From assembly GCA_032622095.1 (NCBI GenBank), contig CP136062.1, forward strand, positions 13,233,710 through 13,297,709: a DNA stretch of 64,000 bases. Direction: 5' to 3'. The translations under genes were made by a program, and so were the position numbers. The stretch is from Siphonodentalium dalli. Taxonomy: Eukaryota; Mollusca; Scaphopoda; Gadilida; Siphonodentaliidae. The notes below the pieces were generated by a model that did no database searches, was not told the origin of the DNA, and saw nothing but the letters and a program-made list of their open reading frames with translations. This document shows positions 19,401 through 34,400 of the stretch, one piece after another. Every line of letters starts with the position of its first letter. The first letter of the stretch is position 1.

Positions 19401-22400
19401 ATGCTACGCCTATATTATGTATGAGACCCTGTAGTGATATGATGCGCCTATATTATGTATGAGACCCTGTAGTGATATGATGCGCCTATATTATGTATGA
19501 GACCCTGTAGTGATATGCTACGCCTATATTATGTATGAGACCCTGTAGTGATATGCTACGCCTATATTATGTATGAGACCCTGTAGTGATATGATGCGCC
19601 TATATTATGTATGAGACCCTGTAGTGATATGATGCGCCTATATTATGTATGAGACCCTGTAGTGATATGCTACGCATATATTATGTATGAGACCCTGTAG
19701 TGATATGCTACGCCTATATTATGTATGAGACCCTGTGGTGATATGATGCGCCTATATTATGTATGAGACCCTGTAGTGATATGATGCGCCTATATTATGT
19801 ATGAGACCCTGTAGTGATATGATGCGCCTATATTATGTATGAGACCCTGTAGTGATATGCTACGCATATATTATGTATGAGACCCTGTAGTGATATGCTA
19901 CGCCTATATTATGTATGAGACCCTGTGGTGATATGATGCGCCTATATTATGTATGAGACCCTGTAGTGATATGATGCGCCTATATTATGTATGAGACCCT
20001 GTAGTGATATGATGCGCCTATATTATGTATGAGACCCTGTGGTGATATGATGCGCCTATATTATGTATGAGACCCTGTAGTGATATGATGCGCCTATATT
20101 ATGTATGAGACCCTGTAGTGATATGATGCGCCTATATTATGTATGAGACCCTGTAGTGATATGCTACGCATATATTATGTATGAGACCCTGTAGTGATAT
20201 GCTACGCCTATATTATGTATGAGACCCTGTAGTGATATGATGCGCCTATATTATGTATGAGACCCTGTAGTGATATGATGCGCCTATATTATGTATGAGA
20301 CCCTGTAGTGATATGCTACGCCTATATTATGTATGAGACCCTGTAGTGATATGCTACGCCTATATTATGTATGAGACCCTGTAGTGATATGATGCGCCTA
20401 TATTATGTATGAGACCCTGTAGTGATATGCTACGCCTATATTATGTATGAGACCCTGTAGTGATATGATGCGCCTATATTATGTATGAGACCCTGTAGTG
20501 ATATGATGCGCCTATATTATGTATGATACCCTGTCGTGATATGCTACGCCTATATTATGTATGAGACCCTGTGGTGATATGATGCGCCTATATTATGTAT
20601 GAGACCCTGTAGTGATATGATGCGCCTATATTATGTATGAGACCCTGTAGTGATATGATGCGCCTATATTATGTATGAGACCCTGTGGTGATATGATGCG
20701 CCTATATTATGTATGAGACCCTGTAGTGATATGATGCGCCTATATTATGTATGAGACCCTGTAGTGATATGATGCGCCTATATTATGTATGAGACCCTGT
20801 GGTGATATGCTACGCATATATTATGTATGAGACCCTGTAGTGATATGCTACGCCTATATTATGTATGAGACCCTGTAGTGATATGATGCGCCTATATTAT
20901 GTATGAGACCCTGTGGTGATATGCTACGCATATATTATGTATGAGACCCTGTAGTGATATGCTACGCCTATATTATGTATGAGACCCTGTAGTGATATGA
21001 TGCGCCTATATTATGTATGAGACCCTGTAGTGATATGCTACGCATATATTATGTATGAGACCCTGTAGTGATATGCTACGCCTATATTATGTATGAGACC
21101 CTGTAGTGATATGATGCGCCTATATTATGTATGAGACCCTGTAGTGATATGATGCGCCTATATTATGTATGAGACCCTGTAGTGATATGCTACGCCTATA
21201 TTATGTATGAGACCCTGTAGTGATATGCTACGCCTATATTATGTATGAGACCCTGTAGTGATATGATGCGCCTATATTATGTATGAGACCCTGTAGTGAT
21301 ATGCTACGCCTATATTATGTATGAGACCCTGTAGTGATATGATGCGCCTATATTATGTATGAGACCCTGTAGTGATATGATGCGCCTATATTATGTATGA
21401 TACCCTGTCGTGATATGCTACGCCTATATTATGTATGAGACCCTGTGGTGATATGATGCGCCTATATTATGTATGAGACCCTGTAGTGATATGATGCGCC
21501 TATATTATGTATGAGACCCTGTAGTGATATGATGCGCCTATATTATGTATGAGACCCTGTGGTGATATGATGCGCCTATATTATGTATGAGACCCTGTAG
21601 TGATATGATGCGCCTATATTATGTATGAGACCCTGTAGTGATATGATGCGCCTATATTATGTATGAGACCCTGTGGTGATATGCTACGCATATATTATGT
21701 ATGAGACCCTGTAGTGATATGCTACGCCTATATTATGTATGAGACCCTGTGGTGATATGATGCGCCTATATTATGTATGAGACCCTGTAGTGATATGATG
21801 CGCCTATATTATGTATGAGACCCTGTAGTGATATGATGCGCCTATATTATGTATGAGACCCTGTAGTGATATGATGCGCCTATATTATGTATGAGACCCT
21901 GTGGTGATATGCTACGCCTATATTATGTATGAGACCCTGTCGTGATATGCTACGCCTATGTTATGTATGATACCTTGTAGTGATATGATGCGCCTATATT
22001 ATGGATGAGACCCTGTAGTGATATGCTACGCCTATATTATGGATGAGACCCTGTAGTGATATGATGCGCCTATATTATGTATGAGACCCTGTAGTGATAT
22101 GCTACGCCTATATTATGTATGAGACCCTGTAGTGATATGCTACGCCTATATTATGTATGAGACCCTGTGGTGATATGATGCGCCTATATTATGTATGAGA
22201 CCCTGTGGTGATATGCTACGCATATATTATGTATGAGACCCTGTAGTGATATGCTACGCCTATATTATGTATGAGACCCTGTCGTGATATGATGCGCCTA
22301 TATTATGTATGAGACCCTGTAGTGATATGCTACGCCTATATTATGTATGAGACCCTGTAGTGATATGATGCGCCTATATTATGTATGAGACCCTGTAGTG

Positions 22401-25400
22401 ATATGATGCGCATATATTATGGATGAGACCCTGTAGTGATATGCTACGCCTATATTATGTATGAGACCCTGTAGTGATATGCTACGCCTATATTATGTAT
22501 GAGACCCTGTAGTGATATGCTACGCATATATTATGTATGAGACCCTGTAGTGATATGCTACGCCTATATTATGTATGAGACCCTGTGGTGATATGATGCG
22601 CCTATATTATGTATGAGACCCTGTGGTGATATGCTACGCATATATTATGTATGAGACCCTGTAGTGATATGCTACGCCTATATTATGTATGAGACCCTGT
22701 AGTGATATGATGCGCCTATATTATGTATGAGACCCTGTAGTGATATGATGCGCCTATATTATGTATGAGACCCTGTGGTGATATGCTACGCATATATTAT
22801 GTATGAGACCCTGTAGTGATATGCTACGCCTATATTATGTATGAGACCCTGTGGTGATATGCTACGCCTATATTATGTATGAGACCCTGTGGTGATATGC
22901 TACGCCTATATTATGTATGAGACCCTGTAGTGATATGATGCGCCTATATTATGTATGAGACCCTGTAGTGATATGATGCGCCTATATTATGTATGAGACC
23001 CTGTAGTGATATGATGCGCCTATATTATGTATGAGACCCTGTGGTGATATGCTACGCCTATATTATGTATGAGACCCTGTAGTGATATGATGCGCCTATA
23101 TTATGTATGAGACCCTGTGGTGATATGCTACGCCTATATTATGTATGAGACCCTGTAGTGATATGATGCGCCTATATTATGTATGAGACCCTGTAGTGAT
23201 ATGATGCGCCTATATTATGTATGAGACCCTGTGGTGATATGATGCGCCTATATTATGTATGAGACCCTGTGGTGATATGCTACGCCTATATTATGTATGA
23301 GACCCTGTAGTGATATGATGCGCCTATATTATGTATGAGACCCTGTAGTGATATGATGCGCCTATATTATGTATGAGACCCTGTGGTGATATGCTACGCC
23401 TATATTATGTATGAGACCCTGTCGTGATATGCTACGCCTATATTATGTATGAGACCCTGTAGTGATATGATGCGCCTATATTATGGATGAGACCCTGTAG
23501 TGATATGATGCGCCTATATTATGTATGAGACCCTGTAGTGATATGATGCGCCTATATTATGTATGAGACCCTGTCGTGATATGCTACGCCTATATTATGT
23601 ATGAGACCCTGTAGTGATATGCTACGCCTATATTATGTATGAGACCCTGTAGTGATATGATGCGCCTATATTATGTATGAGACCCTGTAGTGATATGCTA
23701 CGCCTATATTATGGATGAGACCCTGTAGTGATATGATGCGCCTATATTATGTATGAGACCCTGTCGTGATATGCTACGCCTATATTATGTATGAGACCCT
23801 GTAGTGATATGCTACGCCTATATTATGTATGAGACCCTGTAGTGATATGATGCGCCTATATTATGTATGAGACCCTGTAGTGATATGATGCGCCTATATT
23901 ATGTATGAGACCCTGTCGTGATATGCTACGCCTATATTATGTATGATACCCTGTCGTGATATGATGCGCCTATATTATGTATGAGACCCTGTAGTGATAT
24001 GATGCGCCTATATTATGGATGAGACCCTGTAGTGATAAGATGCGCCTATATTATGTATGAGACCCTGTCTTGATATGATGCGCCTATATTATGTATGAGA
24101 CCCTGTCGTGATATGATGCGCCTATATTATGGATGAGACCCTGTCGTGATATGCTACGCATATATTATGTATGAGACCCTGTCGTGATATGCTACGCATA
24201 TATTATGTATGAGACCCTGTAGTGATATGCTACGCCTATATTATGTATGAGACCCTGTAGTGATATGATGCGCCTATATTATGTATGAGACCCTGTCGTG
24301 ATATGATGCGCCTATATTATGTATGAGACCCTGTGGTGATATGCTACGCCTATATTATGGATGAGACCCTGTGGTGATATGCTACGCCTATATTATGTAT
24401 GAGACCCTGTAGTGATAAGATGCGCCTATATTATGTATGAGACCCTGTAGTGATAAGATGCGCCTATATTATGTATGAGACCCTGTAGTGATATGCTACG
24501 CCTATATTATGTATGAGACCCTGTAGTGATATGATGCGCCTATATTATGGATGAGACCCTGTAGTGATATGATGCGCCTATATTATGTATGAGACCCTGT
24601 CGTGATATGCTACGCCTATATTATGTATGAGACCCTGTAGTGATATGATGCGCCTATATTATGTATGAGACCCTGTCGTGATATGCTACGCCTATATTAT
24701 GTATGAGACCCTGTAGTGATATGATGCGCCTATATTATGTATGAGACCCTGTCGTGATATGATGCGCCTATATTATGTATGAGACCCTGTAGTGATATGC
24801 TACGCCTATATTATGTATGAGACCCTGTAGTGATATGATGCGCCTATATTATGGATGAGACCCTGTCGTGATATGCTACGCCTATATTATGGATGAGACC
24901 CTGTAGTGATATGATGCGCCTATATTATGTATGAGACCCTGTAGTGATATGATGCGCCTATATTATGTATGAGACCCTGTCGTGATATGCTACGCCTATA
25001 TTATGTATGAGACCCTGTAGTGATATGCTACGCCTATATTATGTATGAGACCCTGTAGTGATATGATGCGCCTATATTATGTATGAGACCCTGTAGTGAT
25101 ATGCTACGCCTATATTATGTATGAGACCCTGTAGTGATATGATGCGCCTATATTATGGATGAGACCCTGTCGTGATATGCTACGCCTATATTATGTATGA
25201 GACCCTGTGGTGATATGATGCGCCTATATTATGTATGAGACCCTGTAGTGATATGATGCGCCTATATTATGTATGAGACCCTGTGGTGATATGATGCGCC
25301 TATATTATGTATGAGACCCTGTAGTGATATGATGCGCCTATATTATGTATGAGACCCTGTCGTGATATGATGCGCCTATATTATGTATGAGACCCTGTCG

Positions 25401-28400
25401 TGATATGCTACGCCTATATTATGTATGAGACCCTGTGGTGATATGCTACGCCTATATTATGTATGAGACCCTGTAGTGATATGATGCGCCTATATTATGT
25501 ATGAGACCCTGTGGTGATATGCTACGCCTATATTATGTATGAGACCCTGTAGTGATATGATGCGCCTATATTATGTATGAGACCCTGTAGTGATATGATG
25601 CGCCTATATTATGGATGAGACCCTGTCGTGATATGATGCGCCTATATTATGTATGAGACCCTGTCGTGATATGCTACGCCTATATTATGTATGAGACCCT
25701 GTGGTGATATGCTACGCCTATATTATGTATGAGACCCTGTAGTGATATGATGCGCCTATATTATGTATGAGACCCTGTAGTGATATGCTACGCATATATT
25801 ATGTATGAGACCCTGTCGTGATATGCTACGCCTATATTATGGATAAGACCCTGTAGTGATATGATGCGCCTATATTATGTATGAGACCCTGTGGTGATAT
25901 GCTACGCATATATTATGTATGAGACCCTGTAGTGATATGATGCGCCTATATTATGTATGAGACCCTGTGGTGATATGATGCGCCTATATTATGTATGAGA
26001 CCCTGTAGTGATATGATGCGCATATATTATGTATGAGACCCTGTAGTGATATGATGCGCATATATTATGTATGAGACCCTGTAGTGATATGCTACGCCTA
26101 TATTATGTATGAGACCCTGTCGTGATATGATGCGCATATATTATGGATGAGACCCTGTGGTGATATGCTACGCATATATTATGGATGAGACCCTGTAGTG
26201 ATATGATGCGCCTATATTATGTATGAGACCCTGTGGTGATATGATGCGCCTATATTATGTATGAGACCCTGTAGTGATATGCTACGCATATATTATGTAT
26301 GAGACCCTGTAGTGATATGATGCGCATATATTATGTATGAGACCCTGTAGTGATATGCTACGCCTATATTATGTATGAGACCCTGTGGTGATATGATGCG
26401 CATATATTATGTATGAGACCCTGTGGTGATATGCTACGCATATATTATGTATGAGACCCTGTAGTGATATGATGCGCCTATATTATGTATGAGACCCTGT
26501 AGTGATATGATGCGCCTATATTATGTATGAGACCCTGTAGTGATATGATGCGCATATATTATGTATGAGACCCTGTAGTGATATGCTACGCATATATTAT
26601 GTATGAGACCCTGTCGTGATATGCTACGCATATATTATGTATGAGACCCTGTCGTGATATGACGCGCCTATATTATGTATGAGACCCTGTAGTGATATGC
26701 TACGCCTATATTATGTATGAGACCCTGTAGTGATATGCTACGCATATATTATGTATGAGACCCTGTCGTGATATGCTACGCATATATTATGTATGAGACC
26801 CTGTCGTGATATGCTACGCATATATTATGTATGAGACCCTGTAGTGATATGCTACGCATATATTATGTATGAGACCCTGTAGTGATATGCTACGCATATA
26901 TTATGTATGAGACCCTGTCGTGATATGCTACGCCTATATTATGGATGAGACCCTGTGGTGATATGATGCGCCTATATTATGGATGAGACCCTGTAGTGAT
27001 ATGATGCGCCTATATTATGTATGAGACCCTGTGGTGATATGATGCGCCTATATTATGTATGAGACCCTGTGGTGATATGCTACGCATATATTATGTATGA
27101 GACCCTGTAGTGATATGCTACGCCTATGTTATGTATGAGACCCTGTGGTGATATGATGCGCCTATATTATGTATGAGACCCTGTAGTGATATGATGCGCC
27201 TATATTATGTATGAGACCCTGTGGTGATATGATGCGCCTATATTATGTATGAGACCCTGTCGTGATATGCTACGCATATATTATGTATGAGACCCTGTAG
27301 TGATATGCTACGCATATGTTATGTATGAGACCCTGTGGTGATATGATGCGCCTATATTATGTATGAGACCCTGTAGTGATATGATGCGCCTATATTATGT
27401 ATGAGACCCTGTAGTGATATGATGCGCATATATTATGTATGAGACCCTGTAGTGATATGCTACGCCTATATTATGTATGAGACCCTGTAGTGATATGATG
27501 CGCATATATTATGTATGAGACCCTGTAGTGATATGCTACGCCTATATTATGTATGAGACCCTGTGGTGATATGATGCGCCTATATTATGTATGAGACCCT
27601 GTAGTGATATGATGCGCCTATATTATGTATGAGACCCTGTAGTGATATGATGCGCATATATTATGTATGAGACCCTGTAGTGATATGATGCGCCTATGTT
27701 ATGTATGAGACCCTGTAGTGATATGCTACGCCTATATTATGGATGAGACCCTGTAGTGATATGATGCGCCTATATTATGTATGAGACCCTGTCGTGATAT
27801 GCTACGCCTATATTATGTATGAGACCCTGTCGTGATATGCTACGCCTATATTATGTATGAGACCCTGTCGTGATATGCTACGCCTATATTATGTATGAGA
27901 CCCTGTCGTGATATGATGCGCCTATATTATGTATGAGACCCTGTAGTGATATGATGCGCCTATATTATGTATGAGACCCTGTCGTGATATGCTACGCCTA
28001 TATTATGTATGAGACCCTGTAGTGATATGATGCGCCTATATTATGTATGAGACCCTGTAGTGATATGATGCGCCTATATTATGGATGAGACCCTGTAGTG
28101 ATATGATGCGCCTATATTATGTATGAGACCCTGTCGTGATATGCTACGCCTATATTATGTATGAGACCCTGTAGTGATATGATGCGCCTATATTATGTAT
28201 GAGACCCTGTAGTGATATGATGCGCCTATATTATGTATGAGACCCTGTCGTGATATGCTACGCATATATTATGTATGAGACCCTGTAGTGATATGATGCG
28301 CCTATATTATGTATGAGACCCTGTAGTGATATGCTACGCCTATATTATGTATGATACCTTGTAGTGATATGATGCGCCTATATTATGTATGAGACCCTGT

Positions 28401-31400
28401 CGTGATATGCTACGCCTATATTATGTATGAGACCCTGTAGTGATATGCTACGCCTATATTATGGATGAGACCCTGTAGTGATATGATGCGCCTATATTAT
28501 GTATGAGACCCTGTGGTGATATGCTACGCCTATATTATGTATGAGACCCTGTAGTGATATGCTACGCCTATATTATGTATGAGACCCTGTAGTGATATGA
28601 TGCGCCTATATTATGTATGAGACCCTGTAGAGATATGCTACGCCTATATTATGTATGATACCTTGTAGTGATATGATGCGCCTATATTATGTATGAGACC
28701 CTGTCGTGATATGCTACGCCTATATTATGTATGAGACCCTGTAGTGATATGCTACGCCTATATTATGGATGAGACCCTGTAGTGATATGATGCGCCTATA
28801 TTATGTATGAGACCCTGTAGTGATATGATGCGCCTATATTATGTATGAGACCCTGTCGTGATATGCTACGCATATATTATGTATGAGACCCTGTCGTGAT
28901 ATGCTACGCCTATATTATGTATGAGACCCTGTCGTGATATGCTACGCCTATATTATGTATGAGACCCTGTAGTGATATGATGCGCCTATATTATGTATGA
29001 GACCCTGTAGTGATATGATGCGCCTATATTATGTATGAGACCCTGTAGTGATATGATGCGCCTATATTATGTATGAGACCCTGTAGTGATATGATGCGCC
29101 TATATTATGTATGAGACCCTGTCGTGATATGATGCGCCTATATTATGTATGAGACCCTGTAGTGATATGATGCGCCTATATTATGTATGAGACCCTGTCG
29201 TGATATGCTACGCCTATATTATGTATGAGACACTGTAGTGATATGCTACGCCTATATTATGTATGAGACCCTGTAGTGATATGATGCGCCTATATTATGT
29301 ATGAGACCCTGTCGTGATATGATGCGCCTATATTATGTATGAGACCCTGTAGTGATATGATGCGCCTATATTATGTATGAGACCCTGTAGTGATATGATG
29401 CGCCTATATTATGTATGAGACCCTGTCGTGATATGATGCGCCTATATTATGTATGAGACCCTGTAGTGATATGATGCGCCTATATTATGTATGAGACCCT
29501 GTCGTGATATGCTACGCCTATATTATGTATGAGACCCTGTAGTGATATGATGCGCCTATATTATGTATGAGACCCTGTAGTGATATGATGCGCCTATATT
29601 ATGTATGAGACCCTGTAGTGATATGATGCGCCTATATTATGTATGAGACCCTGTGGTGATATGATGCGCCTATATTATGTATGAGACCCTGTAGTGATAT
29701 GATGCGCATATATTATGTATGAGACCCTGTAGTGATATGATGCGCCTATATTATGTATGAGACCCTGTCGTGATATGCTACGCCTATATTATGTATGAGA
29801 CCCTGTAGTGATATGATGCGCCTATATTATGTATGAGACCCTGTAGTGATATGCTACGCCTATATTATGTATGAGACCCTGTAGTGATATGATGCGCCTA
29901 TATTATGTATGAGACCCTGTAGTGATATGCTACGCCTATGTTATGTATGAGACCCTGTCGTGATATGCTACGCCTATATTATGTATGAGACCCTGTAGTG
30001 ATATGATGCGCCTATATTATGTATGAGACCCTGTAGTGATATGATGCGCATATATTATGTATGAGACCCTGTAGTGATATGCTACGCCTATATTATGTAT
30101 GAGACCCTGTAGTGATATGCTACGCCTATATTATGGATGAGACCCTGTAGTGATATGATGCGCCTATATTATGTATGAGACCCTGTCGTGATATGCTACG
30201 CCTATATTATGTATGAGACCCTGTAGTGATATGATGCGCCTATATTATGTATGAGACCCTGTCGTGATATGCTACGCATATATTATGTATGAGACCCTGT
30301 AGTGATATGATGCGCCTATATTATGTATGAGACCCTGTCGTGATATGCTACGCCTATATTATGTATGAGACCCTGTAGTGATATGATGCGCCTATATTAT
30401 GGATGAGACCCTGTAGTGATATGATGCGCCTATATTATGTATGAGACCCTGTGGTGATATGCTACGCCTATATTATGTATGAGACCCTGTGGTGATATGA
30501 TGCGCCTATATTATGTATGAGACCCTGTAGTGATATGCTACGCCTATATTATGTATGAGACCCTGTCGTGATATGATGCGCCTATATTATGTATGAGACC
30601 CTGTAGTGATATGCTACGCCTATATTATGGATGAGACCCTGTAGTGATATGCTACGCCTATATTATGTATGAGACCCTGTCGTGATATGCTACGCCTATA
30701 TTATGTATGAGACCCTGTCGTGATATGCTACGCCTATATTATGTATGAGACCCTGTCGTGATATGCTACGCCTATAGTATGTATGAGACCCTGTAGTGAT
30801 ATGCTACGCCTATATTATGTATGAGACCCTGTAGTGATATGCTACGCCTATATTATGTATGAGACCCTGTCGTGATATGCTACGCCTATATTATGTATGA
30901 GACCCTGTAGTGATATGCTACGCCTATATTATGTATGAGACCCTGTAGTGATATGCTACGCCTATATTATGTATGAGACCCTGTAGTGATATGCTACGCC
31001 TATATTATGTATGAGACCCTGTCGTGATATGCTACGCCTATATTATGTATGAGACCCTGTCGTGATATGATGCGCCTATATTATGTATGAGACCCTGTCG
31101 TGATATGCTACGCCTATATTATGTATGAGACCCTGTAGTGATATGCTACGCCTATATTATGTATGAGACCCTGTGGTGATATGATGCGCCTATATTATGT
31201 ATGAGACCCTGTAGTGATATGCTACGCCTATATTATGTATGATACCCTGTGGTGATATGATGCGCCTATATTATGGATGAGACCCTGTAGTGATATGCTA
31301 CGCCTATATTATGTATGAGACCCTGTCGTGATATGCTACGCCTATATTATGTATGAGACCCTGTCGTGATATGCTACGCCTATATTATGTATGAGACCCT

Positions 31401-34400
31401 GTCGTGATATGCTACGCCTATATTATGTATGAGACCCTGTAGTGATATGATGCGCCTATATTATGGATGAGACCCTGTGGTGATATGATACGCCTATATT
31501 ATGTATGAGACCCTGTAGTGATATGCTACGCCTATATTATGGATGAGACCCTGTAGTGATATGCTACGCCTATATTATGTATGAGACCCTGTAGTGATAT
31601 GATGCGCCTATATTATGTATGAGACCCTGTAGTGAAATGCTACGCCTATGTTATGTATGAGACCCTGTAGTGATATGCTACGCATATATTATGTATGAGA
31701 CCCTGTAGTGATATGATGCGCCTATATTATGTATGAGACCCTGTAGTGATATGATGCGCCTATATTATGTATGAGACCCTGTAGTGATATGATGCGCCTA
31801 TATTATGTATGAGACCCTGTAGTGATATGCTACGCCTATATTATGTATGAGACCCTGTAGTGATATGCTACGCATATATTATGGATGAGACCCTGTAGTG
31901 ATATGATGCGCCTATATTATGTATGAGACCCTGTAGTGATATGCTACGCCTATATTATGTATGAGACCCTGTAGTGATATGCTACGCCTATATTATGTAT
32001 GATACCCTGTAGTGATATGATGCGCCTATATTATGTATGAGACCCTGTAGTGATATGATGCGCCTATATTATGTATGAGACCCTGTAGTGATATGCTACG
32101 CCTATATTATGTATGAGACCCTGTAGTGATATGATGCGCCTATATTATGTATGAGACCCTGTCGTGATATGATGCGCCTATATTATGGATGAGACCCTGT
32201 AGTGATAAGATGCGCATATATTATGTATGAGACCCTGTAGTGATATGCTACGCCTATATTATGTATGAGACCCTGTAGTGATATGATGCGCCTATATTAT
32301 GTATGAGACCCTGTAGTGATATGATGCGCCTATATTATGGATGAGACCCTGTAGTGATATGCTACGCATATATTATGTATGAGACCCTGTAGTGATATGA
32401 TGCGCCTATATTATGTATGAGACCCTGTAGTGATATGATGCGCCTATATTATGGATGAGACCCTGTAGTGATATGCTACGCATATATTATGTATGAGACC
32501 CTGTAGTGATATGCTACGCCTATATTATGTATGAGACCCTGTAGTGATATGCTACGCCTATATTATGTATGAGACCCTGTCGTGATATGCTACGCCTATA
32601 TTATGTATGAGACCCTGTAGTGATATGCTACGCCTATATTATGTATGAGACCCTGTAGTGATATGATGCGCCTATATTATGGATGAGACCCTGTAGTGAT
32701 ATGCTACGCATATATTATGTATGAGACCCTGTAGTGATATGCTACGCCTATATTATGTATGAGACCCTGTCGTGATATGCTACGCCTATATTATGTATGA
32801 GACCCTGTAGTGATATGCTACGCCTATATTATGTATGAGACCCTGTCGTGATATGATGCGCCTATATTATGTATGAGACCCTGTCGTGATATGATGCGCA
32901 TATATTATGTATGAGACCCTGTCGTGATATGCTACGCCTATATTATGTATGAGACCCTGTAGTGATATGATGCGCCTATATTATGTATGAGACCCTGTAG
33001 TGATATGCTACGCATATATTATGTATGAGACCCTGTCGTGATATGCTACGCCTATATTATGTATGAGACCCTGTAGTGATAAGATGCGCATATATTATGT
33101 ATGAGACCCTGTCGTGATATGCTACGCATATATTATGTATGAGACCCTGTCGTGATATGCTACGCCTATATTATGTATGAGACCCTGTAGTGATATGATG
33201 CGCCTATATTATGTATGAGACCCTGTAGTGATATGATGCGCCTATATTATGTATGAGACCCTGTCGTGATATGATGCGCCTATATTATGTATGAGACCCT
33301 GTCGTGATATGCTACGCCTATATTATGTATGAGACCCTGTCGTGATATGATGCGCCTATATTATGTATGAGACCCTGTAGTGATATGATGCGCCTATATT
33401 ATGTATGAGACCCTGTAGTGATATGCTACGCCTATATTATGTATGAGACCCTGTGGTGATATGATGCGCCTATATTATGTATGATACCCTGTAGTGATAT
33501 GATGCGCCTATATTATGTATGAGACCCTGTAGTGATATGCTACGCCTATATTATGTATGAGACCCTGTAGTGATATGATGCGCCTATATTATGTATGAGA
33601 CCCTGTAGTGATATGATGCGCCTATATTATGTATGAGACCCTGTCGTGATATGCTACGCCTATATTATGTATGAGACCCTGTCGTGATATGCTACGCCTA
33701 TATTATGTATGAGACCCTGTAGTGATATGCTACGCCTATATTATGGATGAGACCCTGTAGTGATATGCTACGCCTATATTATGTATGAGACCCTGTGGTG
33801 ATATGATGCGCCTATATTATGTATGAGACCCTGTAGTGATATGATGCGCCTATATTATGTATGAGACCCTGTAGTGATATGCTACGCCTATATTATGGAT
33901 GAGACCCTGTAGTGATATGATGCGTCTATATTATGTATGAGACCCTGTAGTGATATGATGCGCCTATATTATGTATGAGACCCTGTAGTGATATGCTACG
34001 CCTATATTATGGATGAGACCCTGTAGTGATATGATGCGCCTATATTATGGATGAGACCCTGTAGTGATATGATGCGCCTATATTATGTATGAGACCCTGT
34101 CGTGATATGCTACGCATATATTATGTATGAGACCCTGTAGTGATATGCTACGCCTATATTATGGATGAGACCCTGTAGTGATATGCTACGCCTATGTTAT
34201 GTATGAGACCCTGTCGTGATATGCTACGCATATATTATGGATGAGACCCTGTAGTGATATGATGCGCCTATATTATGTATGAGACCCTGTAGTGATATGC
34301 TACGCCTATATTATGTATGAGACCCTGTAGTGATATGCTACGCCTATGTTATGTATGAGACCCTGTAGTGATATGCTACGCATATATTATGTATGAGACC

